Source of the DNA: Pseudoalteromonas ruthenica
GTDB taxonomy: Bacteria > Pseudomonadota > Gammaproteobacteria > Enterobacterales > Alteromonadaceae
Assembly: GCF_008808095.1 (NCBI RefSeq)
Contig: NZ_CP023396.1
Location: 1,488,001 to 1,552,000, forward strand
DNA: 64,000 nt
Direction of reading: 5' to 3'
Positions 35,698 through 45,106 of this stretch are shown here, in pieces. Below the pieces are notes generated by a model that searched no databases, was not told where the DNA came from, and saw only the letters and a program-made list of their open reading frames with translations. The stretch's first letter is position 1; every line of letters starts with the position of its first letter. The position numbers and the translations under genes were made by a program.

Positions 35698-36207
35698 CTA
35701 CGCGTGTGCTAAAGACGAGGACTTATTCATATCCACAAGTTGATCGTAAAAAGCTGCACTATCCATTTGCGGCTCGTTCAGTGGCTCATATTGGCGATGA
35801 TGTTTTGCCTGTACGCTCGGATCGCAATTGTCAATTATAGGTAGTGGAACATAGGTTTTGTCGTCTCGCACTGCCAAAGGCTCGGGGGTTAGACACTCTT
35901 TTAATCGCAGAGTTGTCATTGAGCTTTGCGCCAATAATGCCCTGTCATGCTGAGCTCTATCTATGTGGTAATCCGGTAATGCCGTTGGTTTTGCAGGCGC
36001 AGCGCCCAACTGTAATCGCAACTGCTGCTCATCCACTTGGTGAGATTCTAGTTCCGATTTGGGAAGGTGAAACTGGGCAAAATCGAGTGCATCTGCTGAT
36101 AATGATGCTAACAGCCAAGCAAAGTCTCCACGACGGGCCTCATGGACACTGCGACATAATTGCGAGTCCATTTGTAGTTCGTTACGAATGACGGGCTTAA
36201 CTTGCAT
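35698..36207 (-). CDS. Conserved hypothetical protein, copy 2
   Basis: Identical to 18503-19012. Confidence 0.58.
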   Translation of the reverse strand: MQVKPVIRNELQMDSQLCRSVHEARRGDFAWLLASLSADALDFAQFHLPKSELESHQVDEQQLRLQLGAAPAKPTALPDYHIDRAQHDRALLAQSSMTTLRLKECLTPEPLAVRDDKTYVPLPIIDNCDPSVQAKHHRQYEPLNEPQMDSAAFYDQLVDMNKSSSLAHA

Positions 36208-36276
36208 AAACTTTATTCAACCTGAATTACTTCTAAGCAGTTATCGGCCTTTTTTCAGCTTTCTTTAGTTTTTTTC

Positions 36277-36304
36277 TTTACTTGGACTCTGAGTTTGCTA
36301 TTAT
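36277..36304 (+). promoter_or_regulatory. tRNA-Tyr promoter, copy 2
   Basis: Exact duplicate of 19082-19109. Confidence 0.6.
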
Positions 36305-36319
36305 CGCCGCCGTTGTTTA

Positions 36320-36404
36320 GGAGGGGTTCCCGAGCGGCCAAAGGGATCAGACTGTAAATCTGACGGCATTGCCTTCGCTGGTTCGAATCCAGCTCCCTCC
36401 ACCA
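36320..36404 (+). tRNA. tRNA-Tyr (GTA), third occurrence
   Basis: Identical to 19125-19209; lies in repeat copy 2. Confidence 0.96.
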
Positions 36405-36428
36405 CTTAACAACACACATCATTCTATC

Positions 36429-36513
36429 GGAGGGGTTCCCGAGCGGCCAAAGGGATCAGACTGTAAATCTGACGGCATTGCCTTCGCTGGTTCGAATCCA
36501 GCTCCCTCCACCA
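36429..36513 (+). tRNA. tRNA-Tyr (GTA), fourth occurrence
   Basis: Identical to 19234-19318; lies in repeat copy 2. Confidence 0.96.
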
Positions 36514-36518
36514 CTTTC

Positions 36519-37196
36519 CTATCGTACAAAATCCAACAGATGTGCATTCTCTTTAAGCCATAATCGCGCTTGGTCGGTATGCTCGTAGTAGCCATTAACC
36601 AGTGCCCAAAATTGATGGCTGTGATCCATATGTACACGGTGCGCCAGCTCGTGAACAATGACATAGTCAATAACCCAATGCGGAGCTCCTGCCAACAAGG
36701 TATTAAAACATAACTCACCGCGCGAATCGCAACTGCCCCAACGACGCTTGTACACTTTAACACTAATGCCGTTAGCGGCGATATTCATCACCTTTTGCCA
36801 CCGCATTATGCGGACCGATAAGTGATCAGATAATTCATCGTGCATCAGTGCCAATAGCTGTTGATTAAAATAGCGCTGGCGATGCTTCACTCGCTTACTG
36901 ATTACGATGTTTATCGATTGGTTATCTGTCTGCTTAAGTGAGCTCTCGCTTACCTCTATTGCACGTAATTGACCGAAAAGCATAATGCGACGATGTAGCC
37001 AAGGGTTATACCTTGCCGCTTCAATATCAGATTGCTTATGTAATTGTTTGTTTATCCACGCCTGTTTGCTCTCAACGAAGTCTGCAATGAAATCACCACA
37101 TGCCCCATAAGGCGCTTTCACACTCACTTGCTGATTTTTGACCACCAAAGCGAGCGTTCGTCGACGGCTGTAGTGCACATCATATTGCCTACTCAT
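36519..37196 (-). CDS. ygjP: YgjP-like zinc metallopeptidase, copy 2
   Basis: Identical to 19324-20001, HELAH zinc motif included. Confidence 0.88.
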   Translation of the reverse strand: MSRQYDVHYSRRRTLALVVKNQQVSVKAPYGACGDFIADFVESKQAWINKQLHKQSDIEAARYNPWLHRRIMLFGQLRAIEVSESSLKQTDNQSINIVISKRVKHRQRYFNQQLLALMHDELSDHLSVRIMRWQKVMNIAANGISVKVYKRRWGSCDSRGELCFNTLLAGAPHWVIDYVIVHELAHRVHMDHSHQFWALVNGYYEHTDQARLWLKENAHLLDFVR

Positions 37197-37483
37197 ATTA
37201 AACCTTTGTTGTAATTACTTGAACTAAAAGGGTTTGCCAAACAATGTGCTAATATTAAGTACATCCTTTGCAGCGCTTACTAATATGATACCGTAATTAC
37301 GCTCTTGGGTAAGCTTGCAGCGCACTCATAAATAACTAAACTCAGCCGTCGCTGCGCTGATAGAACAGTCAGTGTCATTGTAAGATACAGGGCGCTCTCA
37401 CTTTTGTGCGCGACAGGTGGTTTTTCACTGTGCTAGGCTGTGATTGCCACTTGGCATCCGTTGTTGGAGTATCGAAGTACTTT

Positions 37484-40400
37484 ATGCTTTCTCAATTTTT
37501 TATCACCGACCCTGCTCCCGAATTGCTGGTCAATGGCAGCTATGATTGGGCCTTAGTGTTACTTTCGGTCACTGTTGCTATTTTTGCATCTTTCTTTGCG
37601 CTGCAATTAAGGGAATTTGCTCAACAACAACGCCACACCCCATTTTATCGCATGGCACTGCCAGCAAGTGCCGCCGCTTTTGCCGCTGGCGTGTGGAGCA
37701 TGCACTTTATCGGAATGCTGGCATTTAGCCTATGCGTCAGCGTCGACTATGATTTCACAGTGACGGTGGTATCATTCATCCCTGTCTTTTTAGCCACTGC
37801 CTTAGGGTTCCATTTACTCAGTACGAGCGATCCATCTCGAGCCAAGCTTGCGCTCAGTGCCCTGCTGTTGGGCGCCGGCATAGGGGTTATGCATTACACG
37901 GGTATGGCCGCGATGCGCCTAGGGCCAATGCTAGGCTATGACCCACTTTGGTTTGTTGTCTCTGTATTAGTGGCGGTCATTCTCGCATGGCTCGGCCTGG
38001 CCGCTCATTTATATTTACAACCCACAGGGCGCAGCACTCTAGGGCAAACCGGTTATCGTATTCTCAGCGCCATTGTTATGGGCTGCGCAGTCTCTGGCAT
38101 GCATTATACCGGGATGCAAGCGGCACGATTTGTGGCCCAATCCCCGGTGTACAGTGAGCTCACCGATAATAGCCATGTAACCGATCTCGCTCTGAGTATT
38201 GCTATTGTAAGCCTCTTGCTCAGTGGTCTCATTGCTTTATTGCACAGTGTGATGCGCTATCGCTTGGCCCTTCAGCAACAACTTATCACTCAATCACGCC
38301 TTGAAGCGGTCCTCAATACCGCCGTCGATGGCATTATTACCATTAGCGCGAAAGGCCAAGTACTGAGCTTCAACGCCGGAGCCGAACGTATACTCGGGTA
38401 TCATCGCGATGAAGTGATTGGCGAAAACGTAAAAATGCTGATGCCACAAGAAATCGCCAATCAACATGATAATTACTTAAGTGCCTACCAAAGTACCGGC
38501 ATTAAAAACATTATTGGTTCCGGACGTGAGGTCAACGCCGAACATAAAAATGGCGCGCTGATCCCCATTCGTTTGGGGGTTGGTGAAGTCGCTATTCCCG
38601 GACAAAAGCGCATGTTTGTAGGTTTTATTACTGACTTGAGCGCGCAAAAGGCGATGCAAAATCAGCTTGCCCAACAAGAGCGTCATTATCGCACTTTGTT
38701 AACGAATATGCCCGGCGTGGCTTTTCGCTGCCGTTTAGATAAGCATTGGAGCATGCTCTACATTAGCCCCATCGTAAAACAATTAACCGGCTATGATGAC
38801 CAGCAGTTTATCGACGGCAGTGTTAATTTTGACATGCTTATCTCTGCGCAGCATAGCAACTATGTGCGCGAGCAAATATACAGCGCACTTGCACAAGGAA
38901 AAAAACACTACTCTTTTGAATACCAAATACAGTGTCGCGATGGCAGCCGTAAATGGGTGATTGATAAGGGAACATTTGAGCATACCGAAGGAGAAGAGCT
39001 TTTCATTGCAGGTGTATTGGTCGATATCAGTGAGCGCCAACAAATGGAGCAAGAGCTTGTAAAAGCGAAAGAGAAAGCCGAAGCTGCGGCGGAGACAAAG
39101 CAAGCCTTTTTAGCCAACATGAGTCATGAAATACGCACGCCCATGAACTCCATCATTGGCTTCTCTGAAGTGCTGCTAGATAGCCCATTGAATAAACAGC
39201 AGCGTCAGCAACTCACCAACGTATTGCAATCTGCACGCTCTTTATTGCATTTACTCAATGATATTTTAGACTCCGCCAAGCTTGAGCAAGGTAAAGTGAG
39301 TATTGAGTCAGTGCCCTTTAACTTGCTGGCTCTCGTCGACTCTGTGGTCTCCAGCTTTTATCACAGTGCTGAACATAAGCAGCTCTCGGTTGCCCTGAAT
39401 ATGGATAGTAACCTCGGTGAGCACTATCGCGGCGATCCGCAGCGCTTACGCCAAGTATTAGTCAACTTAATCGGTAACGCAGTAAAATTTACCGAGCAAG
39501 GCAGTGTCACCATCAATGTTCGCGGCGATAATCAAGGTGTCTATTTTGAGGTGGTTGATACTGGCATTGGTATCGCCCCCGAGCGGGTGAGTGCTATTTT
39601 CAATCCTTTCGAGCAAGCAGACGACAGTACCACGCGGCGTTTTGGCGGCACCGGTCTAGGCACTACCATTAGCCGCCAGCTCGTACAACTTATGGGCGGG
39701 GATATAGGCGTCACCAGCACCTTGGGCCAAGGCAGTACATTTTACTTTACCCTGCCCCTAAAACAGGTGGCGGACGAGCACGTTAATGAGCAGAGCTCAT
39801 TGACCCCACTTAGCGAAATGCCTAAATTGCGAATACTGGTGGCTGATGATGTACCGCAAAACCGCGAGCTACTGCAACTACGCCTAACTAAACTCGGTCA
39901 TCAAGTAGAGGCAGCTGATGACGGCGAGCAAGCAGTGCAACTGGCCACAAGTAATAATTATGACATTGTGTTGATGGATATTCATATGCCCAAGTGTGAT
40001 GGTCTCCAAGCAACCCGACAATTGCGTCAATATGAGCAGCACAACGAGGTTGCTACAACGCCCGTTATTGCTTTAACGGCCAGTGTCATGGGCAGTGACC
40101 GTGAAGCGGCTAAAGCCGCTGGAATGGACGGCTTTGCCAGCAAACCTGTGGTGCTGAGCGATTTACTAACGGAAATAGCCCGCGTTCTCGATATAGATTT
40201 GGCTGCACATGTATTCGCACAAACTAACGCCACCGCCCACGACAGCCAACAGCTGGTCAACGAAACCCAAGGAGCGGAGCTGTGGGGTTCAAAAGCGCAT
40301 TACCTCAAGGAACTAAAGCACTTCTATAGGCAGCGCAATGAGCAACTGCGAACACTGAGTAAGTATGATCAGCTCAGCGCCGAACAGCTTGTTGACGTGC

Positions 40401-40807
40401 ATACATTAAAAGGATTAGCCGGTAATCTAGCCCTGCCCAAATTAGCCGATACATTAAAGTCGATTGAACGACAAAAGCAGGTTCAAGACCCTCATCGGTT
40501 TGCCTTATTCAGCTGTATTGATGAGCTCTATCAATATCTGCAAAACCACACTGACACGCCTAGCAAAGCCGTGAGTAATCACCATAACGATGAGGACTTT
40601 AAGCAATTATTGCGGGAGGTTGCGCAGTTATGCGATAACTTTGAATATGATAGTGAACACAGTGAACAACTTATTGCGGCAACGCCACAACAATGGCATA
40701 AACAAGTAATGGATATCGCAAATCTCATTAACGAATTCGAATTTGCGGCGGCTAAGGCCGCTATTGAGCAATTACTTGAGCAACTGCAGAGTGTGCAACA
40801 TGATTGA
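37484..40807 (+). CDS. MHYT-PAS-PAS hybrid sensor histidine kinase with REC and HPt domains (intact)
   Basis: 1107 residues from ATG 37484. Order: seven-helix MHYT membrane sensor (about 20-255; [22 protein letters not shown], the repeated Met/His motifs proposed to bind copper and sense gases), PAS 1 (about 270-385), PAS 2 (about 400-525), HisKA with His548 (SHEIRTPM), HATPase ([16 protein letters not shown]), receiver with Asp832 (LMDIHMP) and HPt with His973 ([11 protein letters not shown]). This is a full internal phosphorelay. The stop codon overlaps the HD-GYP regulator start by 8 bp (ATGATTGA), so that regulator is the obvious output partner, linking the sensed signal to cyclic-di-GMP breakdown. 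Copy 1 is frameshifted. Confidence 0.93.
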   Translation: MLSQFFITDPAPELLVNGSYDWALVLLSVTVAIFASFFALQLREFAQQQRHTPFYRMALPASAAAFAAGVWSMHFIGMLAFSLCVSVDYDFTVTVVSFIPVFLATALGFHLLSTSDPSRAKLALSALLLGAGIGVMHYTGMAAMRLGPMLGYDPLWFVVSVLVAVILAWLGLAAHLYLQPTGRSTLGQTGYRILSAIVMGCAVSGMHYTGMQAARFVAQSPVYSELTDNSHVTDLALSIAIVSLLLSGLIALLHSVMRYRLALQQQLITQSRLEAVLNTAVDGIITISAKGQVLSFNAGAERILGYHRDEVIGENVKMLMPQEIANQHDNYLSAYQSTGIKNIIGSGREVNAEHKNGALIPIRLGVGEVAIPGQKRMFVGFITDLSAQKAMQNQLAQQERHYRTLLTNMPGVAFRCRLDKHWSMLYISPIVKQLTGYDDQQFIDGSVNFDMLISAQHSNYVREQIYSALAQGKKHYSFEYQIQCRDGSRKWVIDKGTFEHTEGEELFIAGVLVDISERQQMEQELVKAKEKAEAAAETKQAFLANMSHEIRTPMNSIIGFSEVLLDSPLNKQQRQQLTNVLQSARSLLHLLNDILDSAKLEQGKVSIESVPFNLLALVDSVVSSFYHSAEHKQLSVALNMDSNLGEHYRGDPQRLRQVLVNLIGNAVKFTEQGSVTINVRGDNQGVYFEVVDTGIGIAPERVSAIFNPFEQADDSTTRRFGGTGLGTTISRQLVQLMGGDIGVTSTLGQGSTFYFTLPLKQVADEHVNEQSSLTPLSEMPKLRILVADDVPQNRELLQLRLTKLGHQVEAADDGEQAVQLATSNNYDIVLMDIHMPKCDGLQATRQLRQYEQHNEVATTPVIALTASVMGSDREAAKAAGMDGFASKPVVLSDLLTEIARVLDIDLAAHVFAQTNATAHDSQQLVNETQGAELWGSKAHYLKELKHFYRQRNEQLRTLSKYDQLSAEQLVDVHTLKGLAGNLALPKLADTLKSIERQKQVQDPHRFALFSCIDELYQYLQNHTDTPSKAVSNHHNDEDFKQLLREVAQLCDNFEYDSEHSEQLIAATPQQWHKQVMDIANLINEFEFAAAKAAIEQLLEQLQSVQHD

Positions 40808-41786
40808 GACACAAAAGCCGACTCTCCTAGCTGTAGATGATGAGCCGACGAACCTTAAGGTTTTAAATCAAGTATTAGGAAACGACTATCGCCTTATATT
40901 TGCAAAATCAGGGCCTCAAGCTTTGGAATTAGCTCATAGCAAGCAACCCGCGCTCATTTTACTTGATGTTATGATGCCAGATATGTCTGGCTTTGAAGTA
41001 TGTGAACTGTTAAAGCAACGGCCAAGTACGCAGGCTATTCCGGTTATTTTTGTGACCGCCATGCAAGACGAAGTAGATGAAACGCAAGGCTTTGCCAAAG
41101 GCGCGGTTGATTACATTACTAAGCCAATCAGCCCAGCAATCGTCAAAGCGCGGGTTAAAAATCATTTGTCTTTAGTGCAAGCTGACTTACTCAAAGCCGC
41201 GCAACTTGAATTGATCCAAAGGCTGAGTCATGCAGCCGAGTACAAAGACAATGAAACCGGACAACACATAATTCGTATGAGTCGTTATTGCCACATCATC
41301 GCGCGCGCTTATGGCTTTAATGAGGCCCATGCCGAGTCGTTGCTACTCGCGGCGCCAATGCATGACATTGGCAAAATCGGTATCCCCGATAATATCCTTC
41401 TTAAACCCGGGCGCTTGGATCAAGACGAATATCGGCAAATGCAAACTCATGCCAGCATTGGTGCGGATATCTTGGCAGGTTCAAGCTCTGCATTAATCCA
41501 ACTTGCCCATCGACTTGCTCTTGAGCACCATGAGCGCTTTGATGGCAACGGCTACCCAAATGGCTTACAAGGCGAAGAGATCTCCATAGAGGGCCGTATA
41601 TGTGCCATTGCCGATGTATTCGATGCACTAACTTCGAAGCGGCCATACAAAGAACCTTGGCCAATCGACAAAGCCGTGCAGTTACTTCAAGAAGAGAAAG
41701 GCAAGCACTTTGACCCCGAACTGGTGGATATTTTTATGGCTTGTTTGGACGATATTCTTGCTGTTAAAGCACAGTATCCAAGCTAG
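40800..41786 (+). CDS. HD-GYP response regulator, cyclic-di-GMP phosphodiesterase (intact)
   Basis: 328 residues. The N-terminal receiver has Asp56 (LLDVMMPDM) and the KPIS lysine segment (YITKPIS). The C-terminal HD-GYP domain has [10 protein letters not shown] (His188), [11 protein letters not shown] and the [16 protein letters not shown] helix: RpfG-type metal and substrate motifs are complete. It should hydrolyse cyclic-di-GMP when phosphorylated by the upstream MHYT hybrid kinase, with which it overlaps by 8 bp. The repeat boundary at 41033/41034 falls at residue ~78, between receiver and output, so this is the only full copy. Confidence 0.94.
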   Translation: MIETQKPTLLAVDDEPTNLKVLNQVLGNDYRLIFAKSGPQALELAHSKQPALILLDVMMPDMSGFEVCELLKQRPSTQAIPVIFVTAMQDEVDETQGFAKGAVDYITKPISPAIVKARVKNHLSLVQADLLKAAQLELIQRLSHAAEYKDNETGQHIIRMSRYCHIIARAYGFNEAHAESLLLAAPMHDIGKIGIPDNILLKPGRLDQDEYRQMQTHASIGADILAGSSSALIQLAHRLALEHHERFDGNGYPNGLQGEEISIEGRICAIADVFDALTSKRPYKEPWPIDKAVQLLQEEKGKHFDPELVDIFMACLDDILAVKAQYPS

Positions 41787-42181
41787 AGCAGCTCAGCAAC
41801 GGCCTCATATTCATAACAGGTAATTTCATGGACATTGCCGCTGGGATCACGAAAGTACAATGACCAAGATACCTGATGATCGGCTCGCGTGACCTTGATA
41901 TCGCAATCGTGCAGGTGCTGTTGCCAGTGCACAAAGGCTAACGCATCGCAACGAAACGCGATGCCGTTGCTTTTTTTATCACCAACAAATAAAGCCAAGC
42001 AAATGGACTTTGCCTGATCTTGCAGCATAAGCGGTCCATCGTGTTGCTGTTCAAACCAAAAAGCCAGCTCGGGGACGATATCAAAACCCATTACTTGGCG
42101 ATAAAACGCCAATGCAACCTCAATATCATGCACTTGTATATGGCAATGGTGTACGCCACGCAATAACGGTGGGTTACTCAT
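41783..42181 (-). CDS. VOC (glyoxalase/dioxygenase) superfamily protein
   Basis: 132 residues from ATG 42181 (an in-frame TTG is at 42187). One pair of beta-alpha-beta-beta-beta units: VHHCHIQVHDIEVALAFYRQVMGFDI and YFRDPSGNVHEITCYE, the common metal-ligand positions His and Glu being present. Function within the superfamily (glyoxalase, dioxygenase, fosfomycin-type) cannot be assigned. The start overlaps the stop of the HD hydrolase gene (ATGAGTAA), so the two form an operon. The 3' end overlaps the convergent HD-GYP gene by 4 bp. Confidence 0.82.
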   Translation of the reverse strand: MSNPPLLRGVHHCHIQVHDIEVALAFYRQVMGFDIVPELAFWFEQQHDGPLMLQDQAKSICLALFVGDKKSNGIAFRCDALAFVHWQQHLHDCDIKVTRADHQVSWSLYFRDPSGNVHEITCYEYEAVAELL

Positions 42182-42857
42182 AGGCAATACCTATCTCTTC
42201 GCCCAGTTGGCGTAAGAAATCGTGCATGTACTGCGTGCGCTTATGTGCTTCATATCGAGCACTGGCCGTGTTCATGCTCTCACCTATGTGCAATAACTTC
42301 ACAAAAAAGTGATCAAGGGTGTATTTACTGTCATCAGCTTGGCGGTTCTTACAAAACGGATCCTGGGGATGATATAAGCCACGACAAATCGCCCCGCCTA
42401 CCTTCATGCAGCGACTCACTCCCACTGCGCCAAGGGCATCCATACGGTCGGCATCTTGTACTATCTGCGCTTCTAAAGTGGTGGGTGTGACATTGGCACT
42501 AAAGCTATGGGCGACAATAGCATGGTGAATAGCATCGAAATAGCGACTGTCATAATGGATACTGTGCAAAAAGCTTAACGCCTTGTCGGCTGCCATGGTC
42601 GATGCCTTCGCTCTGTCCGGATGGTTTTTCGCCACCGCAACACAATCGTGCAGCCACGCCGCAGGCAGCACCACTTCAATCTTGGCATGCTCCTGTTCAC
42701 ACAAAGTTTTCGCCACCTGCACAACGCGTTCAATATGCGTAATGTCATGAGCTGAGTCGGCGCTACCGCAACTGAGAATAAAATCGCGACATTGTTGTTC
42801 GATTTCTTGCATAGTATTCATTATTAAGAGTTTATGTGATGACAATAAATCACTCAT
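42174..42857 (-). CDS. HD-domain phosphohydrolase (YedJ-like)
   Basis: Up to 227 residues (ATG 42857; a second in-frame ATG at 42821 may be the true start, neither has a clear ribosome site). HD motifs: AHDITHIERVV, LHDC, HHAIVAHSFS and QDADRMDALGAVGVSRCM match the YedJ/YpgQ group of metal-dependent phosphohydrolases, which act on nucleotides or similar small molecules. Cotranscribed with the overlapping VOC gene. Substrate unknown. Confidence 0.85.
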   Translation of the reverse strand: MSDLLSSHKLLIMNTMQEIEQQCRDFILSCGSADSAHDITHIERVVQVAKTLCEQEHAKIEVVLPAAWLHDCVAVAKNHPDRAKASTMAADKALSFLHSIHYDSRYFDAIHHAIVAHSFSANVTPTTLEAQIVQDADRMDALGAVGVSRCMKVGGAICRGLYHPQDPFCKNRQADDSKYTLDHFFVKLLHIGESMNTASARYEAHKRTQYMHDFLRQLGEEIGIAYE

Positions 42858-43019
42858 CGGCTATTGGCAAAATTAATTTGAGAAAGCGCCTTAAGATGCC
42901 TAGAATAGCGCCTCTCAAACCAACGACCTAGCGTGTCAACATGCCTTGCGGTGGGTATTCCATTGCCTCAGTGCACAGCAGCTTCAACATACTCACTCTA
43001 GGAATTATTAGGAGGCTCA

Positions 43020-44210
43020 ATGGCCGGTGCGATTTATCTTCAAGCAGGACGCGAAAAATCACTGAAACGTAAACACCCGTGGATCTTTTCAAAAGCAATT
43101 AAGAAAACCAAAGGCAACCTCGGCCTAGGTGACACGGTCACCGTTTACGACAGTCAGGGAACATACCTGGCTACGGCCGCTTATAGCCCACAGTCACAAA
43201 TTCGCGCTCGGGTATGGAGCTTTGACGAGAAAGAATCTATCGACCAGGCGTTCTTCTATCGCCGTTTAGCTCGGGCCCTTGATGCCCGCCAGCACGCTAT
43301 TGAAGAAGGCCAGTTAACCGGTTTCCGCCTATGTGCCGGTGAATCTGACGGCCTTCCTGGAGTAACAATAGATAAATTTGATAACTACTTAGTCTGTCAG
43401 TTGTTAAGTGCCGGTGCAGAGCGTCACAAAGGTGAGATAGTCGCCGCGTTAGTGGAACTGTTCCCTTCTTGTCATGTTTACGAACGCTCAGATGTAGAGG
43501 TGCGTAAAAAAGAAGGATTAGCGCCAACAACCGGCGTGCTATCTGGCACGGCGCCAGAGCACCCGGTGTTGATAAAAGAAAATGGCCTCACCTGCGAGGT
43601 AGATATTCTGCAAGGCCATAAAACCGGCTTTTATCTCGACCAGCGAGACAGCCGCGCCGCCCTAGAGCGCTTCTCCAAAGACAAGGAAGTATTAAATTGC
43701 TTTTGTTACACCGGCACGTTTGGTTTATATGCCTTGCGCGGTGGCTGCTCTAAGGTGATCAATGTCGATGTATCACAGCAAGCCCTTGATATTGCCAAGC
43801 GCAATGTGCAGCACAATGACTTAGACTTAGGACGCGCTGAGTTTGTCAAACAAGACGTATTTAAGCTACTTCGTGAATACCGCAGCGAAGGACGCACCTT
43901 TGATACCATCGTCATGGATCCGCCCAAGTTTGCCGACTCAAAGGCGCAGCTCAACGGCGCATGCCGAGGCTATAAGGATATCAATATGTTGGCGATGCAG
44001 CTGCTTAAGCCAGGCGGCACTTTACTGACATTTTCGTGTTCTGGACTCATGGAGCAAAACTTATTTCAAAAAGTGGTCGCCGATGCTGCCCTAGACGCCA
44101 ATAGAGAGCTACTCATTGTCGAGCGCTTAAATCAGGCCACCGATCACCCTATCGGAGGCGCTTACCCTGAAGGCTTTTACCTCAAGGGGCTGATCTGCAA
44201 AGTGTATTGA
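43020..44210 (+). CDS. rlmI: 23S rRNA m5C1962 methyltransferase RlmI
   Basis: 396 residues, the length of E. coli RlmI. N-terminal PUA domain ([24 protein letters not shown]), a central RlmI-like domain, and a C-terminal SAM-dependent methyltransferase fold: [15 protein letters not shown] (SAM loop), [16 protein letters not shown] and VMDPPKFA (catalytic DPPKF). It methylates cytosine 1962 of 23S rRNA. ATG 43020 has a perfect AGGAGG site 4 nt away. Monocistronic. Confidence 0.95.
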   Translation: MAGAIYLQAGREKSLKRKHPWIFSKAIKKTKGNLGLGDTVTVYDSQGTYLATAAYSPQSQIRARVWSFDEKESIDQAFFYRRLARALDARQHAIEEGQLTGFRLCAGESDGLPGVTIDKFDNYLVCQLLSAGAERHKGEIVAALVELFPSCHVYERSDVEVRKKEGLAPTTGVLSGTAPEHPVLIKENGLTCEVDILQGHKTGFYLDQRDSRAALERFSKDKEVLNCFCYTGTFGLYALRGGCSKVINVDVSQQALDIAKRNVQHNDLDLGRAEFVKQDVFKLLREYRSEGRTFDTIVMDPPKFADSKAQLNGACRGYKDINMLAMQLLKPGGTLLTFSCSGLMEQNLFQKVVADAALDANRELLIVERLNQATDHPIGGAYPEGFYLKGLICKVY

Positions 44211-44219
44211 CGCTTCAGC

Positions 44220-44519
44220 CTAATTAATATCAAGCATTTCCACGCCAATGCAGTACTGTCCCTGGTCGTCTTGCGTACAACGCACGACCTGGGTCAGCGC
44301 TTTTAGTGGCGGCACCGAACCATCGGGTGAGTTGATATCCACTTTTACCGTGGCACCCGGGTCGATGGGTTCATCAACCAGTAACTGCATGCCAGTGGCG
44401 CTCAAGTCGCGGCAGGTTGCCGTTAACTGCAAATATTTATCATTGTGTGATACCTCAAGCTTTGCTTGAGCATTCACCATCATACGCATAAAGCCGCGCT
44501 TATCGTCATCATAAAGCAT
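44220..44519 (-). CDS. PilZ-domain cyclic-di-GMP-binding protein
   Basis: 99 residues from ATG 44519 (AAGGAG 7 nt upstream). The cyclic-di-GMP-binding signature is present: RxxxR as RGFMR near the N-terminus and the [DN]xSxxG motif as DLSATG about 25 residues later. Single-domain PilZ protein, so it probably passes the second-messenger signal to a partner. It may be read with the REC gene upstream on the same strand. Together with the GGDEF protein (1-2534) and the HD-GYP regulator (40800) it suggests cyclic-di-GMP control of motility or adhesion. Confidence 0.9.
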   Translation of the reverse strand: MLYDDDKRGFMRMMVNAQAKLEVSHNDKYLQLTATCRDLSATGMQLLVDEPIDPGATVKVDINSPDGSVPPLKALTQVVRCTQDDQGQYCIGVEMLDIN

Positions 44520-44656
44520 TGTTGTTCTCCTTTTGTGCTTTACAGCAGCCGATCGCAGGCCTATCACTACCTACCTACGCATGCCGCAGTTGGGGTCGCA
44601 CCACAAAGCCCATTTAAACGGGCGAAACATGTGTTGCTATAGGCAGCATACTCGGA

Positions 44657-45028
44657 TTAAATAAGGGTTTGCAAGCTATCCAATAACTCATTGAAAGATA
44701 ATGGTTTTACGAAGTAGGCATCACAGCCAGCGGCGTACCCTTGTTGCTTGGCATGGGGGGATTCGAGTCCGGAGATCATCAACACCGGAATATCTTGCGT
44801 TTCTGGGGTGTTTTTTAACATACGACAGGTGTCGAAGCCATCAAGCCCCGGCATACACACATCGAGCATGATGGCGTCCGGGTGCTGATTGATGGCCTCG
44901 TTCAGGCACTGCTTGCCCGAATCAACATACTGCAATTGGTACTGTTGACCAAGTGCTTGAGCATACAGTGTAAAATTAAAATATTCGTCATCGACTACTA
45001 ATAGCTTAGCTTTGCCGTGATTATTCAA
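44657..45028 (-). CDS. Single-domain response regulator (CheY-like)
   Basis: 123 residues, receiver only: LLVVDDEYFN (acidic pocket), Asp56 in IMLDVCMPGLDG, MISG and FVKPLS (conserved Lys). No output domain. Partner kinase unknown; the next gene downstream on the strand is the PilZ protein. Confidence 0.92.
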   Translation of the reverse strand: MNNHGKAKLLVVDDEYFNFTLYAQALGQQYQLQYVDSGKQCLNEAINQHPDAIMLDVCMPGLDGFDTCRMLKNTPETQDIPVLMISGLESPHAKQQGYAAGCDAYFVKPLSFNELLDSLQTLI

Positions 45029-45106
45029 CTTATTCCCTATCCTTGTCGGCGAGCACCTGAATCACTCTAATAATATAAAGTTACCTCAGCTTAGCGCGAA
45101 TGCAAG

